From JABDMH01 sp965222645 (GTDB taxonomy: Bacteria > Bacteroidota > Bacteroidia > Chitinophagales > Saprospiraceae), in NCBI GenBank assembly GCA_965222645.1, contig OZ244968.1, positions 3,534,001 through 3,598,000 on the forward strand: 64,000 bases of DNA, read 5' to 3'. The translations under genes and the position numbers were made by a program. Below are positions 10,195-18,681 of the stretch, in pieces. Position 1 is the stretch's first letter. Every line of letters begins with the position of its first letter. A model generated the notes under the pieces. That model was given only the letters and a program-made list of their open reading frames with translations. It did no database searches and was not told the DNA's origin.

Positions 10195-11670
10195 ATGAGC
10201 CTACTCAAAGAACTATCGCATCGGCAAATCGGGCACAACACACGACGGCACTTCCTCAAGTCATGTTCTGTGGGACTGGGGGCTATCGCGCTCTCGTCAA
10301 TGGGGTGTAAGGGCAAAATGGGCTCAACCACGTTCAGCAGTTCTTCTTCCGTTCTGGCTAAAGACGATCTCAGCCATTATGTGGGAAAAGCCAAGAGGGT
10401 AATTTACCTTCATATGGCAGGGTCACCGTCACAACTTGAGCTTTTTGACTATAAGCCCACGTTGGATAAATTACATAATAAACCTTGTCCGCAATCCCTT
10501 CTTGAAGGTAAGAAGTTTGCTTTTATCAGTGGCACCCCGGAGATGCTTGGGCATCAGGCAAAATTTCAACAACATGGCCAATCCGGAGCCTGGGTTTCTG
10601 ATCATTTACCTCACTTTTCTGAAGTAGTTGATGATGTGTGTTTCTTAAAGGCAATGCATACCGACGAGTTTAATCATGCTCCTGCCCAGCTCTTACTCCA
10701 TACGGGAAGTGCGAGACTGGGCAGGCCCTCCATGGGTGCCTGGGTTACATATGGACTCGGTTCAGAAAGCGAAAATTTGCCCGGATATGTAGTCCTTGTA
10801 TCCGGAGGACTCACTCCATCGGCAGGCAAAAGTATTTGGGGTAGTGGATTTTTACCATCAGTGTACCAGGGTATCCAATGCAGATCAACTGGCGATCCCG
10901 TGCTTTATATCAGTGACCCGGAAGGAATGCCACGCAGTTTGAGAAAGCAGACCATAGAAGCAATTAATAAGATCAATGAAAGGGAATACAACGAGTTTAG
11001 TGATCCTGAAACACTGACTCGAATTGCTCAGTATGAAATGGCATTTAAGATGCAGGTATCTGTACCGGAGGTGATGGATATTAATGACGAACCGGACTAT
11101 ATACACAAAATGTATGGCACCGAGCCTGGCAAGTCTGCTTTTTCAAACAATTGTTTGTTGGCCCGGCGTATGGCGGAGAAGGGGGTTCGTTTTATACAGC
11201 TTTTTCACTGGGGTTGGGATAGTCATGGGGCAGGCAAAGCAGAAGCATTAAATCACGGATTTCTAGAGCGTTGTAAAGAAGTAGATCAGCCGATGAAGGC
11301 CCTTATTACCGACCTTAAACAACGTGGGATGCTCGATGAAACACTTGTAATCTGGGGCGGTGAATTTGGTCGGACACCAATGATGGAAAACCGAGGTGGT
11401 ATGACAAATCCTTTTGTCGGCAGGGATCATCATACAGATGCCTTTACCATGTGGATGTCGGGAGGGGGTATAAAGGGAGGTTTGACCTACGGAGAAACAG
11501 ATGAGATTGGGTATTACGGCATTAAGGATCAAGTGCATGTCCATGATCTGCAGGCCACAGTTTTGCATACCCTGGGGTTCGATCACGAAAAGCTTACATA
11601 TCCCTTTCAGGGACGGGATTTTAGGCTCACGGATGTCTCAGGACATGTTGTTGACGAAATATTGGTATAA
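10195..11670 (+). CDS. DUF1501 protein, Tat-exported (second copy)
   Basis: A 491-residue paralogue of the protein at 6056. The Tat signal is TRRHFLKSCSVGLGAIAL. A cysteine follows the hydrophobic stretch (SSMGC), so lipid anchoring is possible. The core is well conserved with its paralogue: IYLHMAGSPSQLELFDYKP, MHTDEFNHAPAQ, RFIQLFHWGWDSHG, LVIWGGEFGRTP and GRDHHTDAFTMW. The gene begins two bases after the preceding stop, so this is the second DUF1549/DUF1553-DUF1501 pair of the operon. The duplication of the whole pair rather than of one gene supports a two-component function. Confidence 0.9.
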   Translation: MSLLKELSHRQIGHNTRRHFLKSCSVGLGAIALSSMGCKGKMGSTTFSSSSSVLAKDDLSHYVGKAKRVIYLHMAGSPSQLELFDYKPTLDKLHNKPCPQSLLEGKKFAFISGTPEMLGHQAKFQQHGQSGAWVSDHLPHFSEVVDDVCFLKAMHTDEFNHAPAQLLLHTGSARLGRPSMGAWVTYGLGSESENLPGYVVLVSGGLTPSAGKSIWGSGFLPSVYQGIQCRSTGDPVLYISDPEGMPRSLRKQTIEAINKINEREYNEFSDPETLTRIAQYEMAFKMQVSVPEVMDINDEPDYIHKMYGTEPGKSAFSNNCLLARRMAEKGVRFIQLFHWGWDSHGAGKAEALNHGFLERCKEVDQPMKALITDLKQRGMLDETLVIWGGEFGRTPMMENRGGMTNPFVGRDHHTDAFTMWMSGGGIKGGLTYGETDEIGYYGIKDQVHVHDLQATVLHTLGFDHEKLTYPFQGRDFRLTDVSGHVVDEILV

Positions 11671-11694
11671 TTAGGACTAGAATAATGTAGTAGT

Positions 11695-13089
11695 ATGGAT
11701 TTTTTAAGTTGGTTTGGTCGATTTCATCCCGCATTAGTGCACCTACCAATCGGTATCATGGTGGTAGGGGCTATCTTCCATTGGATTTCATTGCGGAAAG
11801 ATGGCTGGAAAGGTTCGGGAGCGGTTTCAACAATTTATTTTACTGGGTTTGTCGCTTCTGTGATAGCTGCTTTCGCTGGTCTTATGATTGCGCGGGAAGG
11901 TGGTTATGATTACGATACGATTTTTTGGCATAAATGGGTAGGCATAGCTATGGCTGTATTCTCGCTATTTTTGTGGAGGCTGTCAGCCCGGGATTCACTT
12001 GCCAGCCCAACAATCAAATGGCTGAGTTTTTTGATAATTCCCGGACTCTTGATTACGGGTCATCTCGGAGGTAAAATGACACATGGAGAAACATACCTTG
12101 TGGAGAATGCACCTTCATTTGTAAAAAAACTCGCTGGATTCAAGGAGGGATCACCCTATGCTGTTTTTGAAGATCCCGACTCCACGATGGTGTACGAAGA
12201 CCTGATCCAACCTGTTTTGGAGAAAAAATGCTGGTCCTGCCATAGCAACGCATTGGCAAAGGGAAAACTGAATATGGAGGATGCTGAGAGCTTTTTTGAG
12301 GGAGGAAAGAACGGATCTGTCATTGAGGGGAATGCCGCCTCCAGTGAACTTTACAAGCGGGTAGTAATGGATCCGGAGCGCAAAAAGTACATGCCCCCCA
12401 AGGGAGTACCCATGAGTTTTGGTGAAATAAGATTACTGGAATGGTGGCTGGATAATGGAGCTCCTGTGGAAAAATCAGTTTCCTCCATTGAAGGTATACC
12501 AGAGGAGATACAACAGATTCTGTTAGACAGACATCAATTGGATACCAAGCCTAAATCCTATATCGAAAAGGCAAAAGTAGACATCGTAAGTGAGGAAGTA
12601 ATGCAGAAGATTGCTGAAAAGGGATTTTCGATTAGGCCCATTGCAATGGACAATAACTTTGTCGATGTGAAATGGAAAAATCAGGACTCGAGCTCGGTCA
12701 ATGACGTGATTTCAATCCTCGCCGATGCATCTCAGCAGATCGCATGGTTGGATCTTGGTGCTTCAAATCTTGCGGATGATGCCCTGTCAACGGTGGGAAA
12801 ATTGGAAAATTTAGTTAGACTCAAAGCACAAGGCAATCCTATTACAGATTCTGGAATAGGGCATCTTACTGGATTGAGACATTTAGAATCACTAAATCTC
12901 TATAATACAAAGATTACAGATGCGTGTGCTCCGGATCTTGCACCGATAAAGAGTTTGAAAAAACTCTTCATATGGCAGACAGGATTTGGAGACGATGGCA
13001 AGAGCCAGTTAGAGGCAGCCATTCCTGACATCGAAGTTGTTGGTGGTTACGATCTGGACACAGTGGCTACGGAGACTGCCAATGAGTGA
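11695..13089 (+). CDS. Membrane protein with DUF2231-like, cytochrome-type and leucine-rich-repeat parts
   Basis: This 464-residue protein has three parts. Residues 1-145 form four membrane segments of DUF2231 type (FHPALVHLPIGIMVVGAIF, then IYFTGFVASVIAAFAGLMIA, GIAMAVFSLFLW, LIIPGLLITGHLGG). A cytochrome-type domain follows with CWSCH (179-183). The C-terminal part (about 330-450) contains leucine-rich-repeat-like segments (LDLGASNLADDALSTV, LESLNLYNTKITD). The haem domain could pass electrons between the membrane and the exported DUF1549/DUF1553 proteins encoded just upstream. It is the last gene of the operon and is followed by a likely terminator at 13099. Confidence 0.87.
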   Translation: MDFLSWFGRFHPALVHLPIGIMVVGAIFHWISLRKDGWKGSGAVSTIYFTGFVASVIAAFAGLMIAREGGYDYDTIFWHKWVGIAMAVFSLFLWRLSARDSLASPTIKWLSFLIIPGLLITGHLGGKMTHGETYLVENAPSFVKKLAGFKEGSPYAVFEDPDSTMVYEDLIQPVLEKKCWSCHSNALAKGKLNMEDAESFFEGGKNGSVIEGNAASSELYKRVVMDPERKKYMPPKGVPMSFGEIRLLEWWLDNGAPVEKSVSSIEGIPEEIQQILLDRHQLDTKPKSYIEKAKVDIVSEEVMQKIAEKGFSIRPIAMDNNFVDVKWKNQDSSSVNDVISILADASQQIAWLDLGASNLADDALSTVGKLENLVRLKAQGNPITDSGIGHLTGLRHLESLNLYNTKITDACAPDLAPIKSLKKLFIWQTGFGDDGKSQLEAAIPDIEVVGGYDLDTVATETANE

Positions 13090-13098
13090 GTTAAGTAC

Positions 13099-13128
13099 GA
13101 TATCCCACTGCGGATATTTCCTTTTTTT
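13099..13128 (+). terminator. Likely intrinsic terminator after the DUF1549/DUF1501 operon
   Basis: GATATCC and GGATATT form a seven-pair stem (one G-T pair) around the loop CACTGC. It is followed by TTCCTTTTTTT. It lies ten bases after the stop of the last operon gene and well before metH. Confidence 0.65.
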
Positions 13129-13206
13129 GACTGGGTCAGAAATAGATAGACTTATATCAATACCCACTTATCCCAGCCCTGCCTTAGCCACTTACAGGGT
13201 AAGATA

Positions 13207-13256
13207 AATGGTGCCCGCAGCGCAATTTTCATGAGATTGATCTCATGCTGGCCATT
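13207..13256 (+). promoter_or_regulatory. Inverted repeat in the metH leader
   Basis: An 18-base near-perfect palindrome, CATGAGATTGATCTCATG (13230-13247), is nested inside the arms AATGG (13207-13211) and CCATT (13252-13256), about 50 bases before the metH start. It could be an operator or a hairpin in the leader. I do not see the conserved cores of SAM or cobalamin riboswitches here, so I make no riboswitch call. Confidence 0.4.
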
Positions 13257-13306
13257 GTAGATATGCCCAAGATTGTTGTTCTTTGCAGGCAATCTGATTA
13301 GTGTAA

Positions 13307-16300
13307 ATGAGAAAACGACTTGATCAATTGTTGCGAGAGCGTATCCTGGTCATGGATGGTGCGATGGGTACGATGATCCAGACATTTGAACTGAGTGAAG
13401 GAGATTTCAGGGGTTCAATTCTGCAAGAACATCAAAAGGAGCTCAAAGGAAACAATGATTTGTTGTCACTTACTCGTCCGGATATCGTCACCTCGATTCA
13501 CAGATCTTACCTCAATGCCGGAGCAGACATTATTGAGACCAATACTTTTAATGCCCAGGCCATATCTCAATCTGATTACGATTTAGCTCATATGAGCTAT
13601 AAAATTAATCTGGCTGCAGCTCAATGTGCCTGCAAGGCGAGAGATGAATTTAACAGTGATGATGGTCGATTTGTTGCTGGAGCGCTTGGGCCCACTACGC
13701 GTAGCGCTTCATTATCGCCAGATATAAATAAGCCAGGAGATCGCACAGTCACTTTTGATGACTTGGTGGGTGCTTACTCCGAGCAAGTGGAAGGTCTTCT
13801 GGATGGGGGTGTCGATCTGCTTTTAATAGAAACAGTTTTTGACACACTCAATTGTAAGGCAGCCCTGTTTGCAATTGATCTCATATTGGAAAAACGGGGA
13901 GTCGACATGCCGGTGATGGTTTCCGGTACAATCACCGATTCGAGCGGAAGGACACTATCAGGTCAGACTGTCGAGGCTTTTTGGATTTCTGTGAAGCACA
14001 TGAATTTATTGTCGGTTGGACTCAATTGTGCTCTGGGTGCAGAGGAAATGAGACCTTACCTTTACGATCTTTCTGAAGTCGCGGATTGTTACGTCAGTGC
14101 ATATCCAAATGCTGGCCTCCCGAATGAGTTTGGAGAATACGACCAGGGTCCGGATGTCATGCAGGCACTAATCTCGGAGTTTGCTGAAAGCGGTTTGGTA
14201 AATATTGTGGGAGGCTGCTGTGGAACAAGGCCGGAGCACATAAAGCTGATGGCTGAGGCAGTCAGAGGAATATCACCCAGAAAAATTAAGAAACAGCCCT
14301 CACACAGTGTGTTGAGTGGCATGGAACCGTTGACAATTCGTCCCGATTCAAACTTTGTCAACATTGGCGAACGAACCAATGTCACCGGATCTAAGCGCTT
14401 TGCACGCCTTATTAAAGAGGACAAATATGCAGATGCACTTGAGGTGGCTCGCCAACAAGTGGAGGGAGGTGCTCAGATCATCGATGTAAACATGGATGAA
14501 GGTATGCTCGATTCTGAAGCTGCAATGACCACGTTTTTGAATCTGATTGCTTCCGAACCAGATATAGCGCGTCTTCCAATCATGATTGATTCCTCAAAGT
14601 TTAGCGTGATTGAGGCAGGTCTCAAATGTCTACAGGGTAAGGGCATCGTCAATAGCATCTCATTGAAAGAGGGAGAGGCGGAATTTGTGAGACAGGCAAA
14701 GCTGCTAAAAAGATATGGGGCTGCAACCGTTGTTATGGCATTTGATGAGGAGGGACAGGCAGAAACAAAAGAAAGGAAGGTGTCGATCTGCAAAAGAGCC
14801 TTTGACATTCTAACAAACCAGGTGGGGTTTTCTCCCGAAGACATCATTTTTGATCCCAACATCTTTGCCATTGCTACAGGTATTGAGGAACACAACAGGT
14901 ATGCGATCAACTATCTGGAAGCTATAAAAGAGATAAAGAAGACCTGCCCTGGGGCAAAGATAAGTGGTGGCGTGAGTAACTTGTCTTTCTCGTTCAGGGG
15001 GAATAATGTGGTGAGAGAGGCGATGCATTCATCCTTTTTGTACCATGCTGTCCAGATGGGAATGGATATGGGGATCGTAAATGCCGGCATGATTGAGGTT
15101 TATGAGGAAATTCCGGCCGAGCTTTTGACTAAGGTAGAAGATGTCATTTTCGACCGTCATCCTCAGGCAACAGAAGCACTGACGGAGTATGCTGAAAAAG
15201 TGAGAGGGAATGGAAAGCAGTTAGAACGGGATCTCAGTTGGAGAGAGGCTTCTGTAGAAGAAAGGATTACACATGCACTCGTCAAGGGGCAGACAGAATT
15301 TATCACCAGCGATTCTGAAGAGGCGCGACTTAAATACAGCAGTGCATTAGCTGTGATCGAAGGTCCCCTAATGGATGGGATGAATGTGGTTGGAGATTTG
15401 TTTGGATCGGGCAAAATGTTTTTGCCTCAGGTAGTGAAGAGTGCCAGGGTGATGAAGTCATCCGTGGCCTACCTCACCCCCTTTATTGAAAAGGAAAAGG
15501 ATAAGACCCTGAGGTCAAAGGGTAAGGTGTTGTTGGCTACGGTAAAGGGAGACGTTCATGACATCGGTAAAAACATCGTCGGGGTGGTTCTGGGTTGCAA
15601 TAATTATGATATTGTGGATTTGGGAGTGATGGTTCCTTCGGAAAAAATACTCGATGCTGCACTTCGAGAGAACGTCGATATCATCGGGCTGAGTGGTCTT
15701 ATCACCCCTTCATTAGACGAGATGATCCATGTAGCCAGCGAGATGAAACGCAAGAATCTCACTATACCATTGCTCATAGGTGGTGCCACGACCTCCAAGG
15801 TGCATACTGCCGTTAAAATTGCCCCCAAATATGACAAGGTAGTTCATGTGCTTGACGCTTCCCGCTGCGTGGGAGTTGTCGGATCCCTTCTGGCCGAAGA
15901 TGATGTGCAGAAAGAGTTTTTGTCGAAAACTTCAGACGAATACCGGGTGGTCAGAGAAAAAAGACAGTCCCAAATCCAGAAGAAAAAATTCTTGAGTTTG
16001 ACTGAGGCCAGATCAAACTACCTCAATATAGATTTTGAAGAGTCACAAATTGTGAAGCCGTCCTACCTCGGAGTGAAAGTATGGAAAGAGGTTGATTTGT
16101 CGGTTCTCCGGGAGTACATTGACTGGACCCCCTTCTTCAGCAGTTGGCAACTGGCTGGCAAATTTCCCGGCATCTTAAATGATCCAATAGTCGGTGCTGA
16201 AGCAAAGAAGCTTTTTGAGGATGCCGGGGACATGCTGGCTAAAATCACCTCCGAAAATGCAATTACAGTCCGAGCGGTCGTGGGATTTTTTCCAGCAAAC

Positions 16301-16966
16301 AGCAATGGAGATGATATTGAAATATATTCGGATGACGATCGCCAGCAGATAAATGCCACGTTACATTTTTTAAGACAGCAACGTCAGAAGGCCACCGGCC
16401 AACCCAATTTATGTTTGGCAGACTTTGTTGCTCCCCGTACTTTGAGGCGGGATTACATTGGAGGATTTGCAGTTACAGCGGGAATTGGTGTAGATGAAAA
16501 GGCAAATGCCTATCAGGCACAGCACGATGACTATAGAGCAATTATGGTCAAAGCCCTGGCTGACCGCCTTGCCGAGGCTGCTGCCGAATATTTCCACCAG
16601 TTGACCAGGAGAGAATTGTGGGCATATGATCCGGACGAAACTTTGACAAGTGAGCAACTCATCAAAGAAAAGTACGAGGGCATCCGTCCCGCTCCGGGCT
16701 ATCCAGCATGTCCCGACCACACCGAAAAACAAACATTGTTTGATTTATTAGAGGTAAGTAACCATATTGGCATAGATTTGACCGAGCATTTTGCCATGTG
16801 GCCAGCAGCTTCGATTAGTGGATATTATTTTAGTCATCGGAAAAGTAAATACTTTGGGGTAGGTCAAATAGGGAGAGATCAAGTCGAGGACTATGCATTG
16901 AGGAAGGGCATGACCGTTGCTGAGGTGGAAAAGTGGTTGGCTCCGGCACTCAATTATCAACCGTAG
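13307..16966 (+). CDS. metH: Cobalamin-dependent methionine synthase
   Basis: A full-length MetH of 1219 residues, close to the roughly 1227 of the E. coli enzyme. It transfers a methyl group from methyltetrahydrofolate through cobalamin to homocysteine. The homocysteine domain comes first with zinc ligands Cys241 and the pair Cys304-Cys305 (GGCCGTRPEH). The pterin-binding domain follows (FVNIGERTNVTGSKRF from about 347). The B12-binding domain has DVHDIGKN, with the cobalt-ligating histidine at about 751. The C-terminal reactivation domain has the AdoMet-binding motif RPAPGYPACPDH near residue 1125. It is transcribed alone from a 217-base leader with an inverted repeat. The following gene starts three bases after its stop codon. 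Confidence 0.98.
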   Translation: MRKRLDQLLRERILVMDGAMGTMIQTFELSEGDFRGSILQEHQKELKGNNDLLSLTRPDIVTSIHRSYLNAGADIIETNTFNAQAISQSDYDLAHMSYKINLAAAQCACKARDEFNSDDGRFVAGALGPTTRSASLSPDINKPGDRTVTFDDLVGAYSEQVEGLLDGGVDLLLIETVFDTLNCKAALFAIDLILEKRGVDMPVMVSGTITDSSGRTLSGQTVEAFWISVKHMNLLSVGLNCALGAEEMRPYLYDLSEVADCYVSAYPNAGLPNEFGEYDQGPDVMQALISEFAESGLVNIVGGCCGTRPEHIKLMAEAVRGISPRKIKKQPSHSVLSGMEPLTIRPDSNFVNIGERTNVTGSKRFARLIKEDKYADALEVARQQVEGGAQIIDVNMDEGMLDSEAAMTTFLNLIASEPDIARLPIMIDSSKFSVIEAGLKCLQGKGIVNSISLKEGEAEFVRQAKLLKRYGAATVVMAFDEEGQAETKERKVSICKRAFDILTNQVGFSPEDIIFDPNIFAIATGIEEHNRYAINYLEAIKEIKKTCPGAKISGGVSNLSFSFRGNNVVREAMHSSFLYHAVQMGMDMGIVNAGMIEVYEEIPAELLTKVEDVIFDRHPQATEALTEYAEKVRGNGKQLERDLSWREASVEERITHALVKGQTEFITSDSEEARLKYSSALAVIEGPLMDGMNVVGDLFGSGKMFLPQVVKSARVMKSSVAYLTPFIEKEKDKTLRSKGKVLLATVKGDVHDIGKNIVGVVLGCNNYDIVDLGVMVPSEKILDAALRENVDIIGLSGLITPSLDEMIHVASEMKRKNLTIPLLIGGATTSKVHTAVKIAPKYDKVVHVLDASRCVGVVGSLLAEDDVQKEFLSKTSDEYRVVREKRQSQIQKKKFLSLTEARSNYLNIDFEESQIVKPSYLGVKVWKEVDLSVLREYIDWTPFFSSWQLAGKFPGILNDPIVGAEAKKLFEDAGDMLAKITSENAITVRAVVGFFPANSNGDDIEIYSDDDRQQINATLHFLRQQRQKATGQPNLCLADFVAPRTLRRDYIGGFAVTAGIGVDEKANAYQAQHDDYRAIMVKALADRLAEAAAEYFHQLTRRELWAYDPDETLTSEQLIKEKYEGIRPAPGYPACPDHTEKQTLFDLLEVSNHIGIDLTEHFAMWPAASISGYYFSHRKSKYFGVGQIGRDQVEDYALRKGMTVAEVEKWLAPALNYQP

Positions 16967-16968
16967 GA

Positions 16969-18063
16969 ATGTCTAAAGAAAATAAAGATACCATACCCTA
17001 TGATGATGAGATCACGCTAAAAGAGCTCATTCTTAAGATTCAGGAGTATGGGTCTGAGCTCTTACGTCACTGGAAACTCATTGCCTTGATCTCAATCCCC
17101 TTTGTAGCATACAAACTCTATGATGCTCTAACTACACCGGTCACTTATCGCGGAGAGCTGACCTTCATGGTGGATGAAGAGGAAGCAGGCAACAGCGCAT
17201 ATTCAAGCATTCTCGGTCAGCTGGGTATGGGTGGATTTGGCATGCCAAGTCAATATAATCTCGATAAAATCCTGGAAATCTCCAAGTCTCGCCGGGTGAT
17301 TCAAATGGCGCTCTTTAGTCAGGGAGAGGTAGATGGTCTCAAGGACTATGTGGCCAATCACATTATTGATCACTCCGACATGCGTAAAAAATGGGCAAAG
17401 AAGAAAGATGATACCACAAACCTTGTGGACTTTCGTTTTACCCGCCATGATTTTGATCAGTTTACAAAGAGAGAAAACAGTATTCTGAAATCGGTGATTC
17501 GTACGGTACTCGGTTCAGAAAAGATCAAAGGTATGTACCAGACTACTTATGATGACAATACGGGTATCATGAAACTGGCATTTAATGGAAGAGATGAAGA
17601 CCTGTCGATCGTTTTTCTCGACACGATTTTCCATAAATTAAAAGAGTATTATATCGATAAGTCGATCGAAAAAGCCAAATCGACGTATCAGATCGTCAAG
17701 GATAAAACCGACTCCCTGGCCCAGGAATTGGCTGCTGCGGAGTACAGCCTTGCTTCGTTTATGGATAGGAGTCAAAATATTTACTCGGCTCGAGAGGGAG
17801 AGCTACAGAGAAGCCGCCTTTCCGCTAATGTCAGCAGACTGCAGATCATGTACGGTGAAGCGCTCCGAAATCAACAATTTGCAGAGCTTTCACTAAAAAA
17901 TAAGGAACCCTTTATAGCCTTGATAGACAGTCCACTTTCACCAATTGGTCCTAACAAGAAATCAATGTTAAGAGCCATTATTATTGGCCTGATTTTGGGG
18001 GTGATGGTGGGTATAACTTTCGTACTCGGTCGCAAGATCTATCGGGATGCTATGAATTCCTAG
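16969..18063 (+). CDS. Wzz-like polysaccharide chain-length determinant
   Basis: About 364 residues from ATG 16969. An earlier in-frame ATG at 16933 would lie inside metH and is less likely. The topology is that of Wzz/PCP proteins: a first membrane segment (KLIALISIPFVAYKLYDAL) and a long periplasmic region with coiled-coil character (DKTDSLAQELAAAEYSLASF). A second membrane segment (AIIIGLILGVMVGITFVLG) lies near the C-terminus. A Pro/Gly-rich stretch (DSPLSPIGPNKKS) precedes the last helix as usual. No cytoplasmic kinase domain is attached. These proteins set the chain length of Wzy-polymerised glycans, fitting the flippase and polymerase genes further on. It opens the polysaccharide locus. 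Confidence 0.85.
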   Translation: MSKENKDTIPYDDEITLKELILKIQEYGSELLRHWKLIALISIPFVAYKLYDALTTPVTYRGELTFMVDEEEAGNSAYSSILGQLGMGGFGMPSQYNLDKILEISKSRRVIQMALFSQGEVDGLKDYVANHIIDHSDMRKKWAKKKDDTTNLVDFRFTRHDFDQFTKRENSILKSVIRTVLGSEKIKGMYQTTYDDNTGIMKLAFNGRDEDLSIVFLDTIFHKLKEYYIDKSIEKAKSTYQIVKDKTDSLAQELAAAEYSLASFMDRSQNIYSAREGELQRSRLSANVSRLQIMYGEALRNQQFAELSLKNKEPFIALIDSPLSPIGPNKKSMLRAIIIGLILGVMVGITFVLGRKIYRDAMNS

Positions 18064-18069
18064 GCTAGG

Positions 18070-18681
18070 TTGCACATTGTATATAAATTGAGTAATATTG
18101 CTACTCAATCTATGATTGAGACACTAATTTCATCAAAGACTAGGATCAAATTATTGCTAAAGTTTTTCCTTAATAGCAATACTACCGCTTATTTGCGCGG
18201 GCTTGAATCCGAATTTGGTGAATCGACGAATGCAATTCGCCTGGAGTTAAACCGGCTGGAGAACGCCGGGATGCTATCGTCATTTGCCAAGGGCAATAAG
18301 AAGGTGTTTAAAGCAAATACGAAGCACCCACTTTTCGAGGAAATTCACAATATTATTCTAAAGCATGTAGGTTTGGACAAGGTTATTATCGATGTAGTGG
18401 AAAGATTGGGCGACGTAGAGAAGGTTTACCTTGCAGGCAGTTTCAGCCGGGGAGTTGATAGCCAGATCATTGATTTGATTTTTGTCGGAAATATTGACAT
18501 CAGTTACCTGGTGCAATTGATCCAAAAAGTAGAAAAAATCATCCACCGGAAGATACGATATCTGATTTATCAGCCGGACGAAGGAAAAAAAATCGATTGG
18601 TCATCGTTTAATCCACTACCATTGATTTTATGGGATGACGAAATGAAAAAACTGAAGAAAAAACATGAGCATGTACTCTAA
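18070..18681 (+). CDS. Winged-helix protein with degenerate nucleotidyltransferase domain
   Basis: 203 residues from 18070; ATG 18112 (MIETLISSKTRIKLL) is an equally good start. The N-terminal 80 residues form a winged helix-turn-helix (LLKFFLNSNTTAYLRGLESE, AIRLELNRLENAGMLSS). The C-terminal part resembles a Pol-beta-type nucleotidyltransferase (VYLAGSFSRGVDSQIIDLIFVG). The family motif GS...DxD is incomplete: isoleucine stands where the first Asp of DxD is expected, so catalysis is doubtful. Genes of this type often sit near the start of Bacteroidota polysaccharide loci, probably as regulators. It overlaps the next gene by 17 bases. Confidence 0.72.
   Translation: MHIVYKLSNIATQSMIETLISSKTRIKLLLKFFLNSNTTAYLRGLESEFGESTNAIRLELNRLENAGMLSSFAKGNKKVFKANTKHPLFEEIHNIILKHVGLDKVIIDVVERLGDVEKVYLAGSFSRGVDSQIIDLIFVGNIDISYLVQLIQKVEKIIHRKIRYLIYQPDEGKKIDWSSFNPLPLILWDDEMKKLKKKHEHVL

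Noticed and set aside
13090..13306. Possible SAM or cobalamin riboswitch before metH
   Set aside because: Only an inverted repeat and a terminator-like hairpin are seen; none of the conserved riboswitch cores could be identified.
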